Source: Desulfovibrio sp. (GTDB taxonomy: Bacteria > Desulfobacterota > Desulfovibrionia > Desulfovibrionales > Desulfovibrionaceae). Taken from it: a stretch of 6,017 nt of DNA. Positions 1 through 5,276 of the stretch are shown one piece after another; position 1 is the stretch's first letter; each line of letters opens with the position of its first letter. The notes beneath the pieces were generated by a model, which worked only from the letters and a program-made list of their open reading frames with translations, was not told the origin of the DNA and ran no database searches. A program made the translations under genes and the position numbers. The DNA lies in the NCBI RefSeq assembly GCF_019424165.1, contig NZ_JAHZAA010000012.1, forward strand, positions 44,616 to 50,632, in the 5' to 3' direction.

Positions 1-546
1 CTGGACCTTTACCTTGAAATGCTTGAAGAGGCCGTGGGCCGCCTCAAGGGTACGCCCGAAAGCCTGGTCAGCGAAACCGAGCTTACTCTCGGTTTGCCCG
101 CCCATATTCCGGCATCGTATATCGACGACGGCCGTGAACGGCTGCGCTGTTACAAGGCCCTCACTTCCGCTCAGGGCGGCGCCGCCCGCGAAGAGATAGC
201 CCTCTCCATACGTGACCGCTTCGGCCCCTTCCCCGAGGAACTGGCGAACTTTCTGGCAGTTCTGGATTTCAAGCAGTTTCTTACGGAATTGCAGGTGCAA
301 AAGGCCGACGTGCACCACGAGCATGTGCGCCTGACCTGGCCCGACGGGCAAACGGCCGTGCAGCCAGAGCGCATTGTGGCGCTGGCCGCGTCCATGCCTG
401 GAGCACGCATGCAGCCCCCGGCCGGGCTGACCCTGCCGCTGGCAAAGGATATGCCCCTTGCCGGGGGGCTTGACAGATTGCGGCAGGCCCTGGAAGACAT
501 ACGTATGCCCGTTGCGAAAAGGGCCGAAGAAAAGGCCTCTGCCTGA
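1..546 (+). CDS. mfd: Transcription-repair coupling factor Mfd, C-terminal end (partial at 5')
   Basis: Mfd is a DNA translocase that removes RNA polymerase stalled at DNA lesions and recruits UvrA for nucleotide excision repair in the cytoplasm. Only the last 181 residues are here; the frame is open from base 1, so the helicase motifs lie upstream. The visible part starts LDLYLEMLEEAV, which matches the segment joining the translocase to the C-terminal TRCF domain (D7) in known Mfd proteins. It continues with the family-typical LPAHIPASYIDDGRERL and a RDRFGPFPEEL stretch (roughly visible residues 38-54 and 71-81). D7 is known to hold Mfd in an autoinhibited form by covering the UvrA-binding region. 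The extreme C-terminus is short, charged and alanine-rich. The TGA stop at 544-546 lies inside the left arm of a predicted terminator. Assignment rests on recognised sequence; I am confident of the family. Confidence 0.93.
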   Translation: MDLYLEMLEEAVGRLKGTPESLVSETELTLGLPAHIPASYIDDGRERLRCYKALTSAQGGAAREEIALSIRDRFGPFPEELANFLAVLDFKQFLTELQVQKADVHHEHVRLTWPDGQTAVQPERIVALAASMPGARMQPPAGLTLPLAKDMPLAGGLDRLRQALEDIRMPVAKRAEEKASA

Positions 547-588
547 TTACAGGCATTTCGGCCCGTTCTGCCTTCAGGCTGTTTTTTT
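541..588 (+). terminator. Probable intrinsic terminator at the end of mfd
   Basis: The left arm is GCCTGA (541-546) then AGGCA (551-555), interrupted by a four-base bulge TTAC. The right arm is TGCCT (569-573) followed directly by TCAGGC (574-579). This gives 11 base pairs around a 13-base loop. TG and then seven T (582-588) follow, as expected for a Rho-independent terminator. The mfd stop codon is within the left arm. An alternative small hairpin, GCCTG/CAGGC at 541-554, competes with it and has no T run. The next gene starts only 32 bases after the T run, so termination may be partial. Confidence 0.6.
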
Positions 589-597
589 CGGCACGTG

Positions 598-614
598 TTC
601 CCGTCGGGAAAGGA
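598..614 (+). promoter_or_regulatory. Ribosome binding site with an overlapping small hairpin
   Basis: AAAGGA at 609-614 lies five bases before the ATG at 620. This favours that start over the ATG at 614, which overlaps the Shine-Dalgarno itself. TTCCC (598-602) can pair with GGGAA (606-610) across a three-base loop, so the 5' part of the ribosome binding site could be hidden in a hairpin. The five-pair stem is modest and its regulatory effect is only a possibility. Confidence 0.45.
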
Positions 615-619
615 TGTCT

Positions 620-1792
620 ATGCCCTTGTTGCCTTCTGTTTTTCACCATTTTTATGGCGCTCGTCCGGCAGGTCTTGCGCCGTTTTGCCGTTGCTTTACC
701 ATTGTACCCGGTCTGGTTCTGCTTGTCTGCTGCCTGCTTCTGGGCGGCTGCCTTGAAGGCCGCCTGCCAGAAGGCGTTGTGGCAACGGTCAACGGCGAAC
801 CCATTTATCTGCGCACCGTGCAGGCCTTGCTGGATGGCCGCTCGGCGGCTCTGGACACCATGCAGCGTCCATCGCTGGAAAACATGAAGCGCCAGTACGG
901 CGACGCGCTGGGTACGCTTATCATTTACGCTCTGGTCAATCAGGAATTGCGCAACCTGCAGATTCCCGTCACCGAGTCGGCTGTGGAGTCCGCCGTGGCG
1001 AATGTCCGGGCGGATTACGGCGGGGAAGAGGAGCTGGCGCGCTTTCTGGCTGAAGAGTCGCTGGACGGTAATGAATGGCGTCTGCTCATGCGTGATTATC
1101 TCGCCATGCAGAGTTTTGAAAAGCGCGTTCTTTTGCCCGGTATCCGCATTTCCTTGGACAATGTACGGGGCTATTACAAGAAACACGAAGCGGAATTCAA
1201 CTTGCCTGAAACGCTGGACATTTGTTTGATCTCAGCCGTAGAGCGGCAGGCTGTGGACAATTTTTGCGCGTCTTTTGCCTCTGTTGGCCCGGTTCGTGAA
1301 GAGCAGACAGGCGAACTTCTTTTGCAGTGTGTTGAAGCCGGGGCGGTTCAACTGCCCAAAGCGTGGCAAAAAGGTCTGGAAAAACTCGCTCCGGGGCAAT
1401 GCCTGCCGCCACGGCAAGAGGGCGACCGCTGGTTCGGCCTGGCGCTGGTACGGCGTAATCCGGCCCATGTCATGAGTGTGGCCGAAGCGTATCCTCTCAT
1501 AGAAAATATTTTGCGCGAGCGGGAAAAAGAGGCGGCTTTTGAACGCTGGCTGACTGTCGCCCTGTCGCGTGCTCAGGTGCGCGTGAATCCCGATCTTGTC
1601 GCAGACCTGATCACTCCGGCTTCGGCCCGGGCGGCCGTGCGTAACGGAGCCTCCGGCGGCAGCGCTGCCGACGTTGCGCCCCCCGGAGCGGGCGAAAGCG
1701 AAAGTCAGGCCGGTCAGGAAGAAACGGAAGGCCTCGGTGCTCCGGAGGTAACGCGCCCAGGGCAGGGAACTTCAGTAGAGCAGGGCCTGTAG
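620..1792 (+). CDS. SurA/PpiC-type periplasmic chaperone, probable lipoprotein with degenerate parvulin domain
   Basis: This 390-residue protein is probably an envelope chaperone. A hydrophobic stretch (about 26-43) ends in LLLGGC, a lipobox with Cys44, suggesting lipid attachment after signal peptidase II cleavage. Leu follows the Cys, so nothing marks it for inner-membrane retention. The N-region before the hydrophobic core is long (about 25 residues). VVATVNGEPIYLRTVQ (53-68) is the usual opening of a SurA N-terminal domain, which runs to about 180 and ends near YYKKHEAEFNLPETL. The following parvulin-like part (about 184-280) lacks the GGD(L/M)G motif seen in active members; only a LAPGQ...GDRWFGLALV remnant remains. 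A helix (about 287-318) resembles the SurA C-terminal helix, and a Gly/Ala/Glu-rich tail (333-390) looks disordered. It lies between mfd and a second SurA-like gene. Chaperone without isomerase activity is my inference; the client is unknown. An ATG at 614 and upstream in-frame starts inside mfd are less likely. Confidence 0.8.
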   Translation: MPLLPSVFHHFYGARPAGLAPFCRCFTIVPGLVLLVCCLLLGGCLEGRLPEGVVATVNGEPIYLRTVQALLDGRSAALDTMQRPSLENMKRQYGDALGTLIIYALVNQELRNLQIPVTESAVESAVANVRADYGGEEELARFLAEESLDGNEWRLLMRDYLAMQSFEKRVLLPGIRISLDNVRGYYKKHEAEFNLPETLDICLISAVERQAVDNFCASFASVGPVREEQTGELLLQCVEAGAVQLPKAWQKGLEKLAPGQCLPPRQEGDRWFGLALVRRNPAHVMSVAEAYPLIENILREREKEAAFERWLTVALSRAQVRVNPDLVADLITPASARAAVRNGASGGSAADVAPPGAGESESQAGQEETEGLGAPEVTRPGQGTSVEQGL

Positions 1793-1838
1793 TACGCGAA
1801 CGTGTTGCTGCGCAGGAGCTTCAGGCGCTTTCTGGTTT

Positions 1839-1867
1839 TTGGGAATATTCTTGTTTTGGTGTATATG
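1839..1867 (+). promoter_or_regulatory. Weak sigma70-type promoter candidate
   Basis: TTGGGA (1839-1844) and TATATG (1862-1867) each match four of six consensus bases and are 17 bases apart. This stretch is more AT-rich than its surroundings. If used, it would give the SurA-like gene a leader of about 240 bases. Chance matches of this quality are common. Confidence 0.25.
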
Positions 1868-1892
1868 CGCTGTGCTGCGGCGTGCATAAGAG

Positions 1893-1912
1893 CGCTGCTG
1901 CCTTCAGCAGCG
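1893..1912 (+). repeat. Inverted repeat, 8-pair stem with 4-base loop
   Basis: CGCTGCTG (1893-1900) pairs perfectly with CAGCAGCG (1905-1912) around CCTT. No T run follows. A competing pairing exists between CTTCAGC (1902-1908) and GCTGAAG (1928-1934), so two alternative RNA folds are possible. Role unknown. Confidence 0.45.
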
Positions 1913-1953
1913 AGGCCGCTGACAAAGGCTGAAGCTGTGCCTGCGCCTTCGTG

Positions 1954-1992
1954 GCGAACGGTTGCCGGTGCAACTGATCGGGTGATGTTCGC
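1954..1992 (+). repeat. Nested inverted repeat
   Basis: GCGAAC (1954-1959) can pair with GTTCGC (1987-1992). Inside it, GTTGC (1961-1965) pairs with GCAAC (1970-1974) around CGGT. The arms are short and the interior is unbalanced. It may be part of the leader RNA of the downstream gene, with no clear function. Confidence 0.3.
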
Positions 1993-2040
1993 GTGAAATC
2001 GTTCTGAATCGGGCCGGGGGTTCGCGCTGCCGGGCAGACA

Positions 2041-2069
2041 TTGCATGTCGCGTTGTTTTGGGCTAAAAA
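2041..2069 (+). promoter_or_regulatory. Weak promoter candidate before the SurA-like gene
   Basis: TTGCAT (2041-2046, three of six consensus bases) is 17 bases from TAAAAA (2064-2069, four of six) in a locally AT-rich stretch. Transcription would begin about 40 bases before the GTG at 2116, which is a natural leader length. The match is weak. Confidence 0.3.
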
Positions 2070-2102
2070 TCTAAGGATAAACAGGCGCACTGCGTCTTAC
2101 AT

Positions 2103-2109
2103 GAGGGAG
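2103..2109 (+). promoter_or_regulatory. Ribosome binding site that decides a GTG start
   Basis: GAGGGAG (2103-2109), containing GGAG, stands six bases before GTG at 2116. The in-frame ATG at 2101 has no Shine-Dalgarno at a usable distance; the nearest purine block, AAGGA at 2073-2077, is too far away. Starting at GTG also gives a clean signal peptide beginning MRKTLVLLLAA. Confidence 0.65.
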
Positions 2110-2115
2110 AAACCT

Positions 2116-3051
2116 GTGAGGAAGACACTTGTTTTGCTGCTGGCGGCCATGCTTATGGCTGCATGCGGCGTGCAGGCCGCCCAGCTCAATAAAGTGGCCG
2201 CCGTGGTCAACGGGCAGGTCATTACCATGTTTGATCTGCAAAAAAATGCCCTGCCCGATATGGCACGCGCCAGACTCAATCCGGACAATCCCGCTGACGC
2301 CAAACAGGTGGACGCCATGTTCCGCAAGGTTCTGGACATGATGATCATGGATATCCTCATCGCGCAGGAAGCCAAAAGGCTGAAGGTCAGCGTGTCGCCT
2401 GCAGATATCGATAACGAGATTGCCAAACTCATGCAGGGCCGCAACATGACCAAGCAGCAGTTTGAGGAGCAGCTTGCCAGACAAAAAAGCAGCGTTGCAG
2501 AACTGCGTGGCAATATTGAAAAAAGCCTGTTAAGGCAAAAGATCATGAGCATGGAAGTTGGCCGCAAGGTGGTGGTCACCCCCGAGGAAATCCGCACCTA
2601 CTACGAGGCCCACAAGGACACCATGTATGACCGCAGCGGTCTGCATATGGGGGTTCTGGTTTACTCTCCCAAGGTGAACGCCGCTTCCATTGCTGCCCAG
2701 ATCCGTTCCGGCTCGCTGACTTTTGAAGAAGCTGCACGCAAGCACTCCATCGCTCCCAACAAGGAAAAGGGCGGCGATATGGGGCCGGTGGAATGGGACC
2801 GCCTGAATCCCGAGTGGGAGGGGCGCCTCACCAAGATGAAACCGGGCGATGTGACCGAACTTTTTGACTTGCAGGGGCACAAGGCCCAGGTGCATCTTTT
2901 CCGCCCCGGAGGGGGAGGAGTGAAGATGCTCAGCCTTGAAGAAGCCAAGCCGCAGATTGACGCCATATTGCGGCAGCCCAAAGCTATGGAACGTTTTGAC
3001 GATTATACTGGCCAGTTGCGCAGCAAGGCCGTGATAGATATTCGCTTGTAG
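2116..3051 (+). CDS. SurA-like periplasmic peptidyl-prolyl cis-trans isomerase/chaperone
   Basis: This 311-residue exported protein probably helps fold outer-membrane or periplasmic proteins. Residues 1-21 form a signal sequence (MRKTLVLLLAAMLMAAC). Cleavage could occur at VQA|AQ (after 21) by signal peptidase I, or before Cys17 as a lipoprotein; MAAC is an imperfect lipobox. VAAVVNGQVITMFDLQ (28-43) opens a SurA N-terminal domain, helical to about 150. A single parvulin (rotamase) domain spans about 176-265, with FEEAARKHS (203-211) and GGDMG (219-223) as family hallmarks. The C-terminal helix (272-300) repacks on the N-domain in known SurA structures. E. coli SurA is about 428 residues with two parvulin domains, so this is a one-domain version. 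The start is set by the ribosome binding site at 2103-2109; ATG at 2101 or TTG at 2041 would add 5 or 25 residues. It follows a related lipoprotein gene. Family is secure; orthology with E. coli surA is less so. Confidence 0.87.
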   Translation: MRKTLVLLLAAMLMAACGVQAAQLNKVAAVVNGQVITMFDLQKNALPDMARARLNPDNPADAKQVDAMFRKVLDMMIMDILIAQEAKRLKVSVSPADIDNEIAKLMQGRNMTKQQFEEQLARQKSSVAELRGNIEKSLLRQKIMSMEVGRKVVVTPEEIRTYYEAHKDTMYDRSGLHMGVLVYSPKVNAASIAAQIRSGSLTFEEAARKHSIAPNKEKGGDMGPVEWDRLNPEWEGRLTKMKPGDVTELFDLQGHKAQVHLFRPGGGGVKMLSLEEAKPQIDAILRQPKAMERFDDYTGQLRSKAVIDIRL

Positions 3052-3115
3052 CGCGTCTGACCGGGCGCAGCGCGGCCGTGGTTGCCTTGGCCCGCAGCGC
3101 CGTTCCGGTTGTGGC

Positions 3116-3133
3116 CGGGTCTGTAACGACCCG
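3116..3133 (+). repeat. Short inverted repeat in the gap before the RodZ-like gene
   Basis: CGGGTC (3116-3121) pairs with GACCCG (3128-3133) around a six-base loop, TGTAAC. No T run follows, so it is not an obvious terminator. The gap 3052-3192 is GC-rich and I see no gene or promoter in it. Confidence 0.35.
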
Positions 3134-3144
3134 CGCCGTGCCGC

Positions 3145-3183
3145 CGGTAACAGCCGCCCCTGGGGCGGCAAAGACCTTTACCG
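3145..3183 (+). repeat. Two-tier hairpin abutting the ribosome binding site of the RodZ-like gene
   Basis: The inner arms GCCGCCCC (3153-3160) and GGGGCGGC (3162-3169) form a near-perfect palindrome; a real fold would open the centre to a 3-base loop with 7 pairs. An outer stem, CGGTAA (3145-3150) with TTACCG (3178-3183), encloses it. The last paired base is the first G of the GAGG Shine-Dalgarno (3183-3186), so the structure sits against the ribosome binding site. It could affect translation. No T run follows. Confidence 0.4.
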
Positions 3184-3192
3184 AGGCTTTGC

Positions 3193-4146
3193 ATGACCTT
3201 AGAGGAATTGGGTGCGGCCCTGCGCGCCGAGCGTGAGCAGAGGGGGCTGAGCATCGAAGATGCGGCCAATCATCTGAAGATAGGCGCACGCCTTTTGCGC
3301 GCCCTTGAGGCGGGGGACACGTCTTCTCTGCCGCATCTTGCGTATACCAAAGGGTTTATCCGCTCCTATTCCGCCTATGTGGGCCTTTCCACCGAAGAGG
3401 TGGGCGCGGCTCTGGCAACACTGGAAGCCACCAGCGAGGAAGCTGCCGCGCAGCATACGGGGCCGCCGGAAATTTATTTGGCCCCCCGCCGCAGCTTCAA
3501 GCCTTTTTTTGTGGCGCTTGTGCTGATCCTGCTGGGCTTTGGTGCTTATGTGGCCTGGCAGCAGGGCGCGCTGGAGTTTTTGAGCAGCCAGACCCGGCGC
3601 ATGGCGCAGCCCGCGCCCATGCAGCGCCCTGACACAGATGAGACCCCGGCCCCGCTTTCCACAGCCCGGCCCGGGCCGGAGGCCGCACGTACAGACAGCC
3701 CTGCCCGGCAGTCCGGCGGCGCGGATCAGCCCGCGGCTACCACTGCCACCCAGACTGTAGCGCCCGCCGCGCCCTCGGGGCCGCAGCAGGCCGAGACTGC
3801 GGCCGGTTCTCAGGCCGCTCCCGTAGCTGCCCCGGCGACTGCGCCTGCATCAGCTACCGTTCCCGCCGCAGCGGCAAACCCCGAAAGCGCCGCAGTGGTA
3901 GGCCCGCACAAGGTCATCATCACCGCTACCGAAGAATGCTGGGTGCATTCCAGCGCCGACCATACCGATACCAGACAGTTCTCACTGCGCAAGGGCGATA
4001 CTTTTGCCCTTACCTTCAACAAGAGCCTGGAACTGAAGCTTGGCAATGCCGGCGGGGTGCGCATCCGCTATAACGGCGAGGAACTTCCGCCTGTGGGCGG
4101 CAGCGGTCAGGTCCGCACCCTTACCTTTCCCCCGGCACGGCAATGA
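3193..4146 (+). CDS. RodZ-like membrane protein: N-terminal HTH, one membrane span, periplasmic C-terminal domain
   Basis: RodZ links the MreB cytoskeleton to the envelope and helps keep rod shape. This 317-residue protein has the RodZ layout. A cytoplasmic Cro/C1-type HTH (about 3-75) starts LGAALRAEREQRGLSIEDAA. One membrane span lies at about 104-122 (PFFVALVLILLGFGAYVAW), preceded by basic RRSFK. A Pro/Ala/Thr-rich periplasmic linker follows (about 136-235), then a C-terminal beta domain (about 239-313, DUF4115 type) containing ITATEECWVHSSAD and LKLGNAGGVRIRYNG, comparable with the FTADCWLEVTD region of E. coli RodZ. YTKGFIRSY (51-59) lines up with FLRGYIRSY in E. coli, where two aromatic residues contact MreB; here the pair is Tyr51 and Phe55. 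ATG follows GAGG by six bases. The last codons overlap recO by four bases. Because HTH plus DUF4115 proteins vary, a true MreB role is inferred; mreB is not in view. Confidence 0.85.
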   Translation: MTLEELGAALRAEREQRGLSIEDAANHLKIGARLLRALEAGDTSSLPHLAYTKGFIRSYSAYVGLSTEEVGAALATLEATSEEAAAQHTGPPEIYLAPRRSFKPFFVALVLILLGFGAYVAWQQGALEFLSSQTRRMAQPAPMQRPDTDETPAPLSTARPGPEAARTDSPARQSGGADQPAATTATQTVAPAAPSGPQQAETAAGSQAAPVAAPATAPASATVPAAAANPESAAVVGPHKVIITATEECWVHSSADHTDTRQFSLRKGDTFALTFNKSLELKLGNAGGVRIRYNGEELPPVGGSGQVRTLTFPPARQ

Positions 4147-4895
4147 CAGAATGGGCCGATCACGCGCTTGTGCTGCGCATGGGGCACTTTCGTGAGTCGG
4201 ACCTCTGGCTGAAAACCCTGTGTCGCAAGCATGGCCTGCTGACGCTGTTCGCTTTTGGGGGCAGCAGAAGCAGGCGTCGTTTTTGCGGCTGCCTGGACGT
4301 GCTCAACAGCCTGCACTGCCGTGTCAAGGCATCGCCGCACGGCGGCTTTTTGAACCTCGAAGAAGCCGTTTTGCTTGGCGGGCCACAAGCGCTCAGGCAA
4401 GACTGGCGGCGTATGGGCCTTGCGGCCAACTGCCTGCGCTTTGTGGAAGCCCTTGGCGTGAATGATGACGGCGCGGATGAGGCCTTTGCGCTGGTTGAAG
4501 ACATGCGGCGTACGCTTGAAGAAGCCCCGGCCCTGCCCGCGCTTTTTCCTCTTTTTTTCCGTCTTCGCCTTGCCGGAGCGCTGGGCTTTGCCCCGAGCCT
4601 TGACGTGTGCGGCCTGTGCGGCGCGGACCTGTGCGGCTCTGTACAGTTTGTGGTGGATGAAGGCCACGTGCGCTGCCCGTCGTGCCGCGCACAGGCCGGA
4701 CCCGTGCGCTACGGGGTGGAATTGAGCGCTGGCGGGCTTGACCTTTTACGCCATGTGCAGCAAGAATTGCCATCCGGCTGGCACGCGGAGGAATTGCCCT
4801 CGGCGGACCGGCGGGCCTGTTCCAGAGTTATCGACGGTTTTGTGCAGTATCATCTGGGACTGGCGTGGGAGGGGGGATTTTTTCGCCGCGTGTAG
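4143..4895 (+). CDS. recO: DNA repair protein RecO
   Basis: RecO acts in the RecFOR pathway, helping load RecA on SSB-coated single-stranded DNA at gaps and annealing complementary strands. The 250-residue length is normal. The N-terminal OB-fold (about 1-80) contains the family-typical ALVLRMGHFRESDLWLKTL and GLLTLFAFGGSRSRRR stretches, the latter rich in DNA-binding Arg. The rest is the helical RecO C-domain with a four-cysteine zinc site: CGLC (156-159) and CPSC (178-181). Cys164 is an extra nearby cysteine. ATG at 4143 overlaps the stop of the RodZ-like gene (ATGA), and no clear Shine-Dalgarno precedes it, so translation is probably coupled to the upstream gene. An inverted repeat begins immediately after the TAG stop. 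Assignment is confident from overall pattern; no search was run. Confidence 0.92.
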   Translation: MTEWADHALVLRMGHFRESDLWLKTLCRKHGLLTLFAFGGSRSRRRFCGCLDVLNSLHCRVKASPHGGFLNLEEAVLLGGPQALRQDWRRMGLAANCLRFVEALGVNDDGADEAFALVEDMRRTLEEAPALPALFPLFFRLRLAGALGFAPSLDVCGLCGADLCGSVQFVVDEGHVRCPSCRAQAGPVRYGVELSAGGLDLLRHVQQELPSGWHAEELPSADRRACSRVIDGFVQYHLGLAWEGGFFRRV

Positions 4896-4948
4896 ATGGC
4901 CGGTTTTCGCTGCCCCTGTTTTGCGATTTTACGGGTCAGCCCGGCCAT
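4896..4948 (+). terminator. Bulged hairpin immediately after recO, possible transcript end
   Basis: ATGGCCGG (4896-4903), starting right after the recO stop, is the exact reverse complement of CCGGCCAT (4941-4948). Inside, after a five-base bulge, GCTGCCCC (4909-4916) pairs with GGGTCAGC (4933-4940) with one mismatch, leaving a 16-base loop. Only GTTTG follows, so it is a poor intrinsic terminator. It could protect the 3' end of the mRNA or work with Rho. Confidence 0.35.
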
Positions 4949-4977
4949 GTTTGCCCATTGAGGGGTGGGCCGCGCCG

Positions 4978-5002
4978 GAGTAGTTTCTTTTTGGAACTGC
5001 TC
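4978..5002 (+). repeat. 10-pair inverted repeat with TTTTT loop
   Basis: GAGTAGTTTC (4978-4987) can pair with GGAACTGCTC (4993-5002); eight are Watson-Crick pairs and two are G-U, with five T in the loop. No T run follows the right arm, so it does not look like a terminator on +. Because of the G-U pairs, the fold is favoured only in RNA read from the + strand. Confidence 0.4.
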
Positions 5003-5014
5003 TTGCGGCTACGT

Positions 5015-5058
5015 GCGCAGGCGGCCGTCACCAAGGCGCAAGCGCAGCTTGCCTGCGC
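5015..5058 (+). repeat. GC-rich inverted repeat with an alternative inner hairpin
   Basis: GCGCAGGC (5015-5022) is the exact reverse complement of GCCTGCGC (5051-5058). Within it, GCAAGC (5038-5043) pairs with GCTTGC (5047-5052) around GCA. The inner right arm shares two bases with the outer right arm, so the two folds compete slightly at the boundary. No T run follows. Confidence 0.4.
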
Positions 5059-5088
5059 GGGTAAACGCCGAGGTGAGCGTATTACAAG

Positions 5089-5112
5089 TTTTGAGAATGC
5101 GTATTCTCAAAA
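5089..5112. promoter_or_regulatory. Perfect 10+10 AT-rich dyad, possible operator
   Basis: TTTTGAGAAT (5089-5098) and ATTCTCAAAA (5103-5112) are exact reverse complements around GCGT. A symmetric AT-rich dyad in a GC-rich genome, placed over a promoter candidate, fits the binding site of a dimeric regulator. The half-site TGAGAAT resembles Fur-family half-sites, but the usual spacing between those is one base, not four, so I do not assign a regulator. No T run follows on either strand, which argues against a terminator. Confidence 0.45.
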
Positions 5113-5119
5113 TTAAACT
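5091..5119 (+). promoter_or_regulatory. Candidate sigma70 promoter for glyQ
   Basis: TTGAGA (5091-5096) matches five of six -35 consensus bases. After exactly 17 bases comes TAAACT (5114-5119), matching four of six -10 bases. Transcription would start near 5126, giving a leader of about 150 bases before the glyQ ATG. The -35 and spacer lie inside the perfect dyad, so a bound regulator would block polymerase. This is the best promoter match I found in the window. Confidence 0.45.
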
Positions 5120-5276
5120 GCTCTAAAAAGGAGCCGCTGGTCAGCGATTTTTGCCTTCTGTCGCCGCAACGGCAAGTCCGGGCGCGGATGTTCCGCCCGC
5201 AGCGACGGCGTGCCTTCATGCCGTTGCTCCGCCAGGAAGCAAAAAGCCTCTTGATCAGCCTTCCAAAGGACAGCAC

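Larger units (their letters stand above)
1793..2115. other. 323-base gap without a convincing gene, with hairpins
   Basis: No reading frame here looks like a real protein. The longest, 1802-1996 on +, has no family resemblance and no clear ribosome binding site. The gap contains two inverted repeats (1893-1912 and 1954-1992) and two weak sigma70-type promoter candidates (1839-1867 and 2041-2069). Neither hairpin is followed by a T run, so no intrinsic terminator for the upstream gene is evident. The gap most likely serves as an untranslated leader for the SurA-like gene. Confidence 0.6.
4896..5276. other. 381-base recO-glyQ gap rich in inverted repeats
   Basis: No convincing gene is present. 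On + the gap carries in order: the post-recO hairpin (4896-4948), a 10-pair stem with TTTTT loop (4978-5002), an 8-pair GC-rich repeat (5015-5058), and a perfect AT-rich dyad over a promoter candidate (5089-5119). A GC-rich leader follows, with smaller stems such as GCGGA/TCCGC at 5185-5197. No T-box motif of the AGGGTGG type is seen. The frame 4865-5116 on + is mostly non-coding in character. Confidence 0.6.

Noticed and set aside
281..1186. 301-codon open frame on the - strand across mfd and the lipoprotein gene
   Set aside because: It lies opposite two well-supported genes, shows no family resemblance and has shadow-type composition, as expected in GC-rich DNA.
1802..1996. 64-codon open frame on + in the gap before the SurA-like gene
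   Set aside because: No recognisable features. A purine-rich stretch upstream is not a good ribosome binding site, and the hairpins cut through it. Kept as non-coding.
2530..3171. 213-codon open frame on the - strand
   Set aside because: Antisense to the SurA-like gene, whose protein features are clear; no supporting motif.
3660..3895. Tandem repeat in the Pro/Ala-rich segment of the RodZ-like protein
   Set aside because: It is low-complexity linker coding (Ala, Pro, Thr), typical of RodZ proteins, without a regular DNA repeat unit.
5089..5112. Intrinsic terminator at the AT-rich dyad
   Set aside because: The stem is AT-rich at its base and no T run follows on either strand, so an operator or promoter element is a better reading.
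4865..5116. 83-codon open frame on + after recO
   Set aside because: It starts inside recO in another frame, runs through several inverted repeats, and shows no protein features.
5115..5276. T-box riboswitch before glyQ
   Set aside because: T-boxes control glycyl-tRNA synthetase genes mainly in Firmicutes. I looked for the AGGGTGG-type antiterminator bulge and a following terminator and found neither.
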